DNA of 20,736 bases from an uncultured Clostridia bacterium (GTDB taxonomy: Bacteria; Bacillota; Clostridia; TANB77; CAG-508). Positions 1 through 6,641 of this stretch are shown here, piece after piece. Each line of letters starts with the position of its first letter. Position 1 is the stretch's first letter. Made by a program: the position numbers and the translations under genes. Where the stretch lies: contig CANRGM010000012.1 in the NCBI GenBank assembly GCA_947630155.1, positions 1 to 20,736 of the forward strand, read 5' to 3'. The notes under the pieces are model-generated. The model was not told where the DNA came from. It ran no database searches and saw nothing but the letters and a program-made list of their open reading frames with translations.

Positions 1-134
1 GGTTCCTTTTCCGATTATAATACAAATATTATGATATAATGGAATATACAAAAATCTAATGGTAATAATTAAAGTAAGAAGTAATTGCAAATTTGAATAA
101 AGAATATTATTCTATGAAAGTTGGTGAAGCAAAG

Positions 135-1097
135 ATGATATTATGGATTTTATTAATAATTTTAGGTTTTATTTTACTTATAAAAGGAGCGGATTTTCTG
201 GTTGATGGAGCAAGTAATATTGCTAAAAGATTCCATATACCAGAAATTATAATAGGACTAACAATAGTTTCAATAGGAACTTCAATGCCAGAACTGTTTG
301 TTAGTATTACTTCTGCTATTAATGGGTATTCTGATATGGCAATCGGAAATATAATTGGAAGTAATATAGCAAATTTATTTTTAATTTTGGGATTATCATC
401 AATTATTAGAGCAATAAAATTCAAAAGAGAAACAAGGTTAATAGAAATTCCTTTATGTTTAGTGATTACGATAATATTCATATCATTATGTAATTTGAAT
501 CAAGATGTTTCAATTGGTGATGGAATAATTTTATTAATTTTATTTGTCTTGTTCATATTATACACAATAGTTATGGCAAAAAAAGGTGAGGCTTTTGATA
601 AAGAAGATGATGAGGAAGAAGATAGTAATGATAGTAAATTAAGTAAATCCGCAATAAGAGATATCATATTTCTAATTTTGGGAGGAATACTTTTAAAAGT
701 TGGTGGTGATCTAACTGTAAATAATGCTGTTAATGTAGCAAGACATTTTAATTTAAGCGAAAAATTAATAAGTGTTACAATTTTAGCCATTGGGACAAGT
801 CTGCCAGAGTTAGTAACAAGTGTTTCAGCAGCATTTAAAGGAAAAAGTGATATTGCTATAGGAAATATTATAGGATCAAATATTTTTAATATGTTATTAA
901 TTATTGGTGTATCTGCAATTATTAAGCCAATAGTTTATAATGTAAGTTATAATGTTGATTTTATATTTGTAATAGTTGGAACAATACTATTGTCATTATT
1001 TCCTATTATACCTCCAAAAAATAAAATGACTAGATGGAATGGGATTGTTTATGTATATATATATTTAGGATATATGGTTAGTTTGTTTGTAAAATAA
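135..1097 (+). CDS. CaCA-family calcium/sodium antiporter (YrbG-like)
   Basis: Predicted integral membrane cation/Ca2+ exchanger of the CaCA superfamily, 320 aa, the usual length. The two homologous halves each carry the ion-binding alpha repeat: GTSMPE at residues 48-53 with GNIIGSN at 71-77, and GTSLPE at 220-225 with GNIIGSN at 243-249. Hydrophobic segments fill both halves. A short acidic cytoplasmic loop (about 150-170, rich in D/E) separates them. The frame is open back to a TTG at 93 and an ATG at 114. I chose ATG 135 because the first membrane helix begins there, but no ribosome site is strong, so the start is uncertain. It converges on asnS and ends just before a bidirectional terminator. 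The exported ion cannot be read from sequence; Na+/Ca2+ or H+/Ca2+ exchange is the family expectation. Confidence 0.9.
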   Translation: MILWILLIILGFILLIKGADFLVDGASNIAKRFHIPEIIIGLTIVSIGTSMPELFVSITSAINGYSDMAIGNIIGSNIANLFLILGLSSIIRAIKFKRETRLIEIPLCLVITIIFISLCNLNQDVSIGDGIILLILFVLFILYTIVMAKKGEAFDKEDDEEEDSNDSKLSKSAIRDIIFLILGGILLKVGGDLTVNNAVNVARHFNLSEKLISVTILAIGTSLPELVTSVSAAFKGKSDIAIGNIIGSNIFNMLLIIGVSAIIKPIVYNVSYNVDFIFVIVGTILLSLFPIIPPKNKMTRWNGIVYVYIYLGYMVSLFVK

Positions 1098-1111
1098 GAA
1101 ATTTCTATAAT

Positions 1112-1146
1112 AAAAACTGAAACTCTTTTGTAGAGTTTCAGTTTTT
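1112..1146. terminator. Bidirectional terminator between antiporter and asnS
   Basis: A perfect 14-bp stem (1112-1125 with 1133-1146) and a 7-nt loop. It has an A-tract on the left and a T-tract on the right, so it works as an intrinsic terminator for both converging genes. Confidence 0.9.
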
Positions 1147-1167
1147 AAGTTAAACATGACTTCTTTA

Positions 1168-2565
1168 TTAAAAATCGCAATTACCAGGTGTTCTAGGGAA
1201 TGGAATAACATCACGAATATTTTGCATTCCTGTTAAATACATCATTCCTCTTTCAAAACCTAATCCAAATCCGCTATGAACTACACTTCCATATTTGCGC
1301 AAATCTAAATACCAGTCATATTGGTCAAGAGGCATATTTAATTCTTTCATTCTTGCTACTAATTTATCATAGTTTTCTTCTCTTTGGCTTCCACCAATAA
1401 TTTCTCCGATTCCTGGTGCCAGTAAATCTGCAGCAGCAACTGTTTTTCCATCAGGGTTTTGCTTCATATAGAAAGCTTTTATTTCTGTTGGGTAATCAGT
1501 TACAAATACAGGCTTTTTAAATACTTGTTCACAAAGATATCTTTCATGTTCTGTTTGTAAATCAACACCCCAACTAACTTTATATTCGAATTTGTCATTG
1601 GCTTTTTCAAGCTCTTTTATAGCATCTGTATATGTTATTCTACCAAAATCAGAGTGAATAACATTATTTAATCTTTCTAGTAATCCTTTATCTATAAAAT
1701 TATTGAAGAATTGCATTTCTTCTGGACAATGCTCTAAAACATATGAAAAAACATATTTAAGCATTTCTTCTGCTAAATCCATTTCATCATTTAAATCTGC
1801 AAAACATATTTCAGGTTCAACCATCCAAAATTCAGCAGCATGTTTTACAGTATTTGAATTTTCAGCTCTAAATGTTGGACCAAATGTGTAGATATTTCTA
1901 AATGCAGTCGCAAAAGTTTCTCCATTTAATTGACCACTAACTGTTAGATGTGCTGGTTTTCCAAAGAAATCTTTAGAATAATCAACTTGTCCATCTTCAG
2001 TTTTTGGAATATTATTATAATCAAACCAACTTACATTAAACATTTCTCCTGCACCCTCAGCATCACTTGCTGTTAAGATAGGAGTTTGTACATACACGAA
2101 CCCTTTTTCTTGGAAGAATTTATGTATAGCATATGCTAATGTACTTCTTACTCTAAATACTGCATTAAAAGTGTTTGTCCTTGGGCGTAAATGTGATATA
2201 GTTCTTAAGTATTCAAATGAATGTCTTTTCTTTTGCAAAGGATAATCTGTTGGACATAGGTTTTGTATTTCTATTTTTGTAGCTTGTATTTCAAATGGTT
2301 GTTTTGCATTTGGTGTAAGCACTAATTTTCCAGTTACTGAAATAGAGGAACTTATTGTAAGTTTGCAGATTTCTTCAAAATTTGATAAATCGTTATTGAA
2401 TACAACCTGGATATTATTGAAAAAAGAACCATCATTTAATTCGATGAAACCAAATGTTTTTGAATCACGAACTGTTTTAACCCAACCTTCTATGGTTATT
2501 TCTTTATCTTTATAGCTTTCAGCATTCTTAAATAAATTTTTAATATTCAATTTTTCCATAAGCAT
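1168..2565 (-). CDS. asnS: Asparagine--tRNA ligase
   Basis: Class IIb aminoacyl-tRNA synthetase charging tRNA-Asn in the cytoplasm, 465 aa, normal length. An N-terminal OB-fold anticodon-binding domain (about 1-110, with the EGWVKTVRDSK region) is followed by the class II catalytic core. That core shows motif 1 around the PRTNTFNAVFRVRS stretch, motif 2 at GPTFRAENSNT, and motif 3 at GFGLGFERGMM near the C-terminus, ending in the typical PRTPGNCDF tail. ATG 2565 follows in-frame stops directly, so the start is this one or the ATG two codons on. The Shine-Dalgarno AGGAG (about 2589-2593) lies some 23 nt upstream, with a small hairpin in between (separate entry). No T-box leader is evident in the short upstream region. 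Confidence 0.97.
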   Translation of the reverse strand: MLMEKLNIKNLFKNAESYKDKEITIEGWVKTVRDSKTFGFIELNDGSFFNNIQVVFNNDLSNFEEICKLTISSSISVTGKLVLTPNAKQPFEIQATKIEIQNLCPTDYPLQKKRHSFEYLRTISHLRPRTNTFNAVFRVRSTLAYAIHKFFQEKGFVYVQTPILTASDAEGAGEMFNVSWFDYNNIPKTEDGQVDYSKDFFGKPAHLTVSGQLNGETFATAFRNIYTFGPTFRAENSNTVKHAAEFWMVEPEICFADLNDEMDLAEEMLKYVFSYVLEHCPEEMQFFNNFIDKGLLERLNNVIHSDFGRITYTDAIKELEKANDKFEYKVSWGVDLQTEHERYLCEQVFKKPVFVTDYPTEIKAFYMKQNPDGKTVAAADLLAPGIGEIIGGSQREENYDKLVARMKELNMPLDQYDWYLDLRKYGSVVHSGFGLGFERGMMYLTGMQNIRDVIPFPRTPGNCDF

Positions 2566-2570
2566 TTTTT

Positions 2571-2594
2571 ACTAGGTAATACTAGTAATCTCCT
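2571..2594 (-). promoter_or_regulatory. Distant Shine-Dalgarno and spacer hairpin of asnS
   Basis: On the minus strand AGGAGA (2589-2594) is followed by a 5-bp stem ACTAG/CTAGT (2582-2586 with 2571-2575, 6-nt loop), then AAAAA and the ATG at 2565. Linear spacing is too long for normal initiation. Folding the hairpin leaves about 8 nt. tktB in this window has the same arrangement. Confidence 0.5.
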
Positions 2595-2667
2595 TTCTTA
2601 TATTTTTTCACTATTATATAATGGAATTTAGCGTTTTGCAATAAATAGTTGGAAAATTTTTGGTAAT

Positions 2668-2701
2668 AAATATTTTGTATTATTATGAGTTGGACACATA
2701 A
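2668..2701 (+). pseudogene. Remnant 3' end of a paralog of the 5256-5750 gene
   Basis: The frame reads NILYYYELDT-stop, the same ending as the gene at 5256-5750, with one silent base change near the stop. Nothing upstream in this copy is coding on this strand. The downstream noncoding sequence and terminator are also duplicated. It is a leftover of a second copy of that gene. Confidence 0.75.
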
Positions 2702-2757
2702 CATAAAACATATGCAGATGCACATTGAGGATGAAGAATAAACCAATGATGAAAACA

Positions 2758-2784
2758 AAAGGCAGGAACACAATTCCTGCCTTT
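2758..2784 (+). terminator. Intrinsic terminator (left duplicate)
   Basis: An 11-bp perfect stem AAAGGCAGGAA/TTCCTGCCTTT with a 5-nt loop. It is identical to the hairpin at 5793-5819. No intact gene on this strand now precedes it. Confidence 0.8.
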
Positions 2785-2873
2785 AAATACTATGCTCATT
2801 AAAAGTTAATTTATTTGAAAATAAAAAAGCAATCACCTGAGATTAAATATAGGTTAAGAATAGAAAAATGTAC

Positions 2874-2902
2874 TTGATAAAACAAGTAAATTATAGTAAA
2901 AT
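2874..2902 (+). promoter_or_regulatory. Sigma-A promoter of the DUF1016 gene
   Basis: TTGATA (2874-2879), a 17-nt spacer, then TAAAAT (2897-2902), about 80 nt upstream of the start codon. The spacing is ideal and the -10 is slightly off consensus. It lies just inside the left repeat's boundary, so the module carries its own promoter. Confidence 0.55.
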
Positions 2903-2984
2903 AATAGCATAAAATTAGGTGAGAAATTATAAAAAAGCGACTAAATAATTAGATTAAGAATTATATATGGAGGTTTGGTGCTTT

Positions 2985-4004
2985 ATGGATAATAATTTAA
3001 TAGATGAAGATTATAATGGATTTATAATAGATGTTAAGAATAAAATTAGAAATAGTCAATATGAAGCGATGAAGGCAGTTAATCACGCACTTATAAGCTT
3101 ATATTGGGGAATAGGAGAAGAAATATATAATCAACAACAAGAAAAAGGTTGGGGAAAATCAATTGTTGAAGTTCTATCAAAGGAAATACAAAAAGATTTT
3201 CCTAAAGTAAAAGGTTTTTCTTCTAGCAATTTATGGAGAATGCGTAATTTTTATGTTACATATAGCAATTCTAAAAATCTCGCACCATTAGTGCGAGAAA
3301 TTAGTTGGACTAAAAATGTAGCTATAATGGAAAAATGCAAAGAGCCACTTGAAAGAGAATTTTATATAAAGATGACTAAAAAGTATGGATGGACAAAAGA
3401 TGTTTTAATAAATCATATTGAAAATAAGTCTTATGAAAAATATTTACTTAATCAAACAAATTTTGACGAAACACTTCCAGAAAAATACGTAAACCAAGCC
3501 AAATTAGCTGTAAAAGATGAATATATTTTTGATTTTATGGAATTAAATGAACAACATTCTGAAAAAGAATTAGAATCAAATCTAGTAAACAACATAAAAA
3601 GTTTTTTAGAGGAAATGGGTGGTAATTTCGCATTTATGGGAAATCAATATCGCATAAATGTTGGTGGCGAAGATTTTTATATTGATTTGCTACTATATCA
3701 TAGAAGTCTAAAGAGTTTAGTGGCCATTGAACTAAAAATTGGAGATTTTAAACCAGAATTTGTAGGGCAATTGCAATTTTATTTAACAGCATTAGATAAA
3801 CAAGTAAAATTAGAAGATGAAAATCCACCAATTGGAATTATAATATGCAAAAGTAAAAACAGAACAGTTGTAGAATATGCATTAAATGATAGTGATAAGC
3901 CTATTGGTGTTGCTACATATCAAATGATACATTCTTTACCAGAGAAGATGAAGGATTTACTACCTTCACCAGAAGAAATAGAGAAAAGACTAAAGGATTT
4001 ATAA
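2985..4004 (+). CDS. DUF1016 / YhcG-type PDDEXK nuclease-domain protein
   Basis: A 339-aa protein with the two-part DUF1016 architecture. The N-terminal alpha-helical domain covers about 10-160 (ALISLYWGIG, GWGKSIVEVLS, FSSSNLWRMRNFY). The C-terminal PD-(D/E)XK fold covers about 195-330, with the catalytic pattern D234 in FYIDLLL and E249-x-K251 in AIELKIG, followed by a conserved GQLQFYL. Family members are predicted nucleases often found in mobile or defence islands; their substrate is not settled. ATG 2985 is preferred over the in-frame ATG 2967 because GGAGG (2969-2973) overlaps the latter and sits 11 nt before the former. The coding sequence contains a perfect palindrome (3280-3300). It has its own promoter and terminator and leads the repeat-flanked accessory module. 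Confidence 0.88.
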   Translation: MDNNLIDEDYNGFIIDVKNKIRNSQYEAMKAVNHALISLYWGIGEEIYNQQQEKGWGKSIVEVLSKEIQKDFPKVKGFSSSNLWRMRNFYVTYSNSKNLAPLVREISWTKNVAIMEKCKEPLEREFYIKMTKKYGWTKDVLINHIENKSYEKYLLNQTNFDETLPEKYVNQAKLAVKDEYIFDFMELNEQHSEKELESNLVNNIKSFLEEMGGNFAFMGNQYRINVGGEDFYIDLLLYHRSLKSLVAIELKIGDFKPEFVGQLQFYLTALDKQVKLEDENPPIGIIICKSKNRTVVEYALNDSDKPIGVATYQMIHSLPEKMKDLLPSPEEIEKRLKDL

Positions 4005-4026
4005 TTTGAAAAAATATATTATACAA

Positions 4027-4063
4027 AAAATGAACTGTTAAGAATTTCTAAACAGTTCATTTT
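4027..4063 (+). terminator. Terminator after the DUF1016 gene
   Basis: A 13-bp perfect stem (4027-4039 with 4051-4063) ending in four T residues. It separates the nuclease gene transcriptionally from the next two genes. Confidence 0.8.
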
Positions 4064-4168
4064 AAAGTTAATAAAGAAGAAGATATTTTTTGAATAATTA
4101 AAAAAATATAAAAAGGTAAAATTTAAATAAAAATATAAGATATTGATGAAAAATGTGTTAAGAAATGT

Positions 4169-4174
4169 TATAAT
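4169..4174 (+). promoter_or_regulatory. Probable extended -10 promoter of the 4217 gene
   Basis: TGTTATAAT contains the extended TGn motif in front of a perfect TATAAT, 43 nt upstream of the start codon. A -35 is weak: TTGATG lies 20 nt upstream. Confidence 0.45.
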
Positions 4175-4216
4175 ATATCTAGTAAAAAAAATCAAAAGAA
4201 AATGGAGTGTGATGTT

Positions 4217-5254
4217 ATGCACGAATGTTTATTATGTAAAAGAGATATGAAAATAGCAACAACTGTGTTTGGGAGTGGTTGTATAAAAAGCATTTACAAA
4301 TTATTAGATTTAAAAATACCTAAAAATGTAAAAGATAAAGAATCATATTTATACAAAAGTATAATGAAAAGACTAAACATAAAAAATTTGAGTGCGGATC
4401 AAAAAATATGGTTAACAGATAGATATTTAACTTATCAATATATAGACAATTTAAAATATGGTGATTATGCAAAACTTAAAGATGAGTTAAATAAAGATAT
4501 AGCGAAAATAAGCAAAATAGAAAATTATTCGCAATTTGAAACTGCAAATAAAGTAGAGCTAAAGCAAGCATATACATTATATAAAAAAGAAGAAAAGTTT
4601 GAAAATTATATTAGTAAGGTAAATTATGTGGAGGATACTGCAAAAGTTGGATTAAAATTATTATGGGAAACATTACCTATTAATTTGATAATAAAAAAGT
4701 ATACTAACCCATTTGAGATAAGTGCCATAAAAAGTATGCAATATGCATTATGGCAAGCGGTTGCTATAGGTGGTAATATTGTGGGATTTGATAGTTCTGC
4801 TGAATTATTGGAACATTCATTAACTAATGAACCAAAAGATTTAGTTATTAAAGAGGGAAAGATAGTTGAAGAAATAAAAAATGATTTACAATTTCAAGAA
4901 AAATTAAGAGACATTGTAACAACATACGGAAAAGATACATCTCTCTTTAATAAAAAAGGTTTAAAGATTCAATTTGATAATAGTGATTTATATTTTGCTA
5001 TTCATGGTGCAGATATAAATGTTGAGGGAAAGAAAATAGATGGAAAATGGAATTTATTAATTGAAATAATAGACATATATGATTATACAGAGTTCAAGAA
5101 TTTAGAAGATTATATTGGAGATGCAAATAGTATTCCCAAAAGTATGTTTTCTAGTTTTATATATAATGTAGCACACTTATCTGTTATGTTTGGAGTTATT
5201 AAAGAATATAAGGTTATTATAAAATTTAATATTAACAGTTATGAGGTGATGTAG
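4217..5254 (+). CDS. Hypothetical protein with N-terminal Cys motif
   Basis: A 345-aa protein I cannot assign. The N-terminus has a compact cysteine pattern, C-x2-C (CLLC) and a later FGSGC. This resembles the small zinc-binding CxxC...GxGC segment found at the start of some phage and mobile-element proteins (DUF6011-like); that likeness is inference. The middle (about 70-150) is Lys-rich and helical. The C-terminal third (about 255-340) is a beta-rich segment of the type LYFAIHGADINVEGKK followed by WNLLIEIIDIYDYTEF. No signal peptide or membrane segment is visible. The start is ATG 4217, since GGAG (4204-4207) lies 9 nt before it; an upstream ATG at 4202 overlaps that site. It is separated by a single base from the next gene, so the two are probably co-translated. 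Confidence 0.75.
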   Translation: MHECLLCKRDMKIATTVFGSGCIKSIYKLLDLKIPKNVKDKESYLYKSIMKRLNIKNLSADQKIWLTDRYLTYQYIDNLKYGDYAKLKDELNKDIAKISKIENYSQFETANKVELKQAYTLYKKEEKFENYISKVNYVEDTAKVGLKLLWETLPINLIIKKYTNPFEISAIKSMQYALWQAVAIGGNIVGFDSSAELLEHSLTNEPKDLVIKEGKIVEEIKNDLQFQEKLRDIVTTYGKDTSLFNKKGLKIQFDNSDLYFAIHGADINVEGKKIDGKWNLLIEIIDIYDYTEFKNLEDYIGDANSIPKSMFSSFIYNVAHLSVMFGVIKEYKVIIKFNINSYEVM

Positions 5255-5255
5255 T

Positions 5256-5750
5256 TTGAAAAATAAAATAATAATAATAGTTGTTATTGGTGTATTTTTA
5301 ATCTTTACAGCACGCATCGCATTATCAATAAAATATGGGAGACATATTTCTGTTTCTCGTAATATAGGAATAACAATTCCTTTTTCTACAGAAATAGAAT
5401 GTAAAGATAGCCATGGTGGTTTTCATGGAGATGGAGAATGTGTTGTTAAAGTATATTTTTCAGATGAGCAAGCCATAAAATTTAAGAAAGAAATAGATAA
5501 AAATTCACATTGGAAACAACTTCCAATGCCAGAAAGATTACAAGAAGTTGTAGGTGCTCGTATGGATAAGGACATGTATGTACCGATTATTGAAAATGGA
5601 TATTATTTCTTCATAGATAGGCATTCAGAAGCAGATGATAAGTTTAATCCAAATGAAATGTTTGAAGAATTTAGAGCATCTTCGAATTATACTGTAGCTG
5701 TATTTGATATTGATGAAAATATTTTGTATTATTATGAGTTGGATACATAA
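5256..5750 (+). CDS. Hypothetical membrane-anchored extracytoplasmic protein
   Basis: A 164-aa protein of unknown function. One N-terminal hydrophobic segment (about 4-24, KIIIIVVIGVFLIFTARIAL) after a short Lys-containing start predicts a signal anchor with the rest outside the cell. There is no lipobox cysteine. The remainder is a small acidic/aromatic domain ending NILYYYELDT. TTG 5256 is taken as the start because GAGGTG (5243-5248) lies 7 nt upstream and the frame begins right after the previous stop codon. Its 3' end and terminator are duplicated 3 kb upstream, so a paralog once stood there. A paired role with the 4217 product (for example an effector with a membrane partner) is only a guess from coupling. 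Confidence 0.75.
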   Translation: MKNKIIIIVVIGVFLIFTARIALSIKYGRHISVSRNIGITIPFSTEIECKDSHGGFHGDGECVVKVYFSDEQAIKFKKEIDKNSHWKQLPMPERLQEVVGARMDKDMYVPIIENGYYFFIDRHSEADDKFNPNEMFEEFRASSNYTVAVFDIDENILYYYELDT

Positions 5751-5907
5751 CATAAAACATAAGCAAATGCACATTGATGATGAATGAAAACAAAAGGCAG
5801 GAACACAATTCCTGCCTTTATGTATTTTCTAATAAATATTAGAAGTTCATAAAATCAAGAAAAATATCCCTGTCTTTAAATACTATGCTCATTAAAAGTT
5901 GATTTAT
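5717..5907 (+). repeat. Direct repeat, right copy (gene tail plus terminator)
   Basis: Counterpart of 2668-2814. It begins inside the last codons of the 5256-5750 gene and runs through the terminator. It contains about 58 bases (5821-5878) missing from the left copy, including a small palindrome TCTAATAAATATTAGA. Confidence 0.85.
5793..5819 (+). terminator. Terminator of the 4217-5750 gene pair
   Basis: An 11-bp perfect GC-containing stem with loop CACAA and a short T-run. Identical to the duplicate at 2758-2784. Confidence 0.85.
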
Positions 5908-5958
5908 ACTAAAAGATAAATTCTTTTACGAACATTAAATATTAGTAACTAGTTGAAA

Positions 5959-6165
5959 CTATTTTGTCATTTGGCTTTCAGCTTGTTGTATTAATTTTCT
6001 AACCATGTTACCACCGATTCTACCAGCGTCTCTTGAAGATAAATCTCCGTTGTAACCATCTTTTAAGTTAACACCAACTTCGCTAGCTACTTCATATTTG
6101 AATTTATTTAATGCTTCAGCAGCAGCTGGAACAACTTTTCTATTTGAACTTGTTGAGTTTGCCAT
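5959..6165 (-). CDS. Alpha/beta-type small acid-soluble spore protein
   Basis: A 68-aa DNA-binding spore protein that coats and protects DNA in the dormant spore and is degraded at germination. It shows the family's two conserved blocks: the GPR protease site region KYEVASEVGVNL, and the C-terminal DNA-binding block GYNGDLSSRDAGRIGG followed by NMVRKLIQQAE. ATG 6165 is the start: AGGAGG (6174-6179) lies 8 nt upstream, and an upstream in-frame GTG (6174) overlaps that site. The gene shows that the organism, or its recent ancestors, sporulate. It is monocistronic, with a possible forespore promoter upstream. Confidence 0.95.
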   Translation of the reverse strand: MANSTSSNRKVVPAAAEALNKFKYEVASEVGVNLKDGYNGDLSSRDAGRIGGNMVRKLIQQAESQMTK

Positions 6166-6195
6166 AATTTTCACCTCCTATAAGTGTACATTTAC

Positions 6196-6224
6196 TATTC
6201 TGAAAAAACTTTCTCGCTTTTTCA
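6196..6224 (-). promoter_or_regulatory. Possible sigma-G-type promoter of the spore protein gene
   Basis: On the minus strand TGAAAA, a 16-nt spacer, then CAGAATA, close to the forespore sigma-G pattern (TGAATA, 17-18 nt, CATAMTA). The match is partial; the gene's identity makes it plausible. Confidence 0.35.
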
Positions 6225-6340
6225 ATATTATAATGTGCAGTTATATCTTTTTTAAACTGGTAATTTTTTGAATTTTTAAATAATAAAAAACTAATCGAAT
6301 ATTAATTTAACCAAATTATGAAAAAATATGTATATGTTTT

Positions 6341-6371
6341 TTGTAACAAAATAAATTAAAATTAGTATAAT
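6341..6371 (+). promoter_or_regulatory. Possible promoter of the 48-aa ORF
   Basis: TTGTAA (6341-6346) and a perfect TATAAT (6366-6371), but with a 19-nt spacer. It is about 58 nt upstream of the small ORF. The rest of 6181-6428 is AT-rich, with nothing else I can name. Confidence 0.4.
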
Positions 6372-6428
6372 AAATTTTTTTAAGTCAATAATTAAATTAG
6401 AAAAAATTATATTGTACGAGGTGAGTTT

Positions 6429-6575
6429 ATGAAAAAAGATGATGATGAAATTGAAGATGCAACAAAATATGGAGAGTTTGTTTCCTCTTATTTTGCATGG
6501 TTGACTTTGGATGGACAGAAAGAAAGGGCAGATAGATTAGATAAGATGACAAAAAATAATAAAAATAAAACATAA
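6429..6575 (+). CDS. Small hypothetical protein, 48 aa
   Basis: A short ORF preceded by AGGTGAG at proper spacing. The product begins MKKDDDEIEDATKYG, has one aromatic stretch (FVSSYFAWLTLDG), and ends in a basic KNNKNK tail. There is no membrane segment. A promoter-like pair lies upstream and clpC follows 66 nt later with its own promoter. I do not recognise the family; the ribosome site and charge pattern support a real gene. Confidence 0.6.
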   Translation: MKKDDDEIEDATKYGEFVSSYFAWLTLDGQKERADRLDKMTKNNKNKT

Positions 6576-6580
6576 TAGTA

Positions 6581-6610
6581 TTGAAAAAACTGCTGATTTT
6601 GTGATATTAT
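6581..6610 (+). promoter_or_regulatory. Sigma-A promoter of clpC
   Basis: TTGAAA (6581-6586), an 18-nt spacer, TATTAT (6605-6610), 32 nt before the clpC start codon. Confidence 0.65.
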
Positions 6611-6613
6611 ATA

Positions 6614-6630
6614 GGTTACAAAAAGTGAAA
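6614..6630 (+). promoter_or_regulatory. Degenerate CtsR-like operator
   Basis: GGTTACA-AAA-AGTGAAA fits the CtsR direct heptad repeat (RGTCAAA-NAN-RGTCAAA) with three mismatches in fifteen defined positions. It sits just downstream of the -10, where a repressor would block clpC. No ctsR gene is in the window, so this is tentative. Confidence 0.25.
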
Positions 6631-6641
6631 GGAGATTATAT

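Larger units (their letters stand above)
2668..2814 (+). repeat. Direct repeat, left copy (gene tail plus terminator)
   Basis: Matches 5717-5907 almost base for base, apart from small differences. This copy has about 13 extra bases near 2733-2747. It lacks about 58 bases present in the right copy between two short CCTGYCTTTA repeats, as if recombination between them had collapsed it. Together the copies bracket the 2985-5750 module. Confidence 0.85.

Noticed and set aside
1..134. Promoter of the antiporter (two TATAAT-like sites near 16 and 35)
   Set aside because: No -35 at proper spacing for the second, and the window edge cuts the first, so I cannot support either.
2582..2773. Cys/Ser-rich minus-strand ORF of 63 aa
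   Set aside because: It lies on the antisense of the duplicated tail and terminator, has low complexity and no ribosome site.
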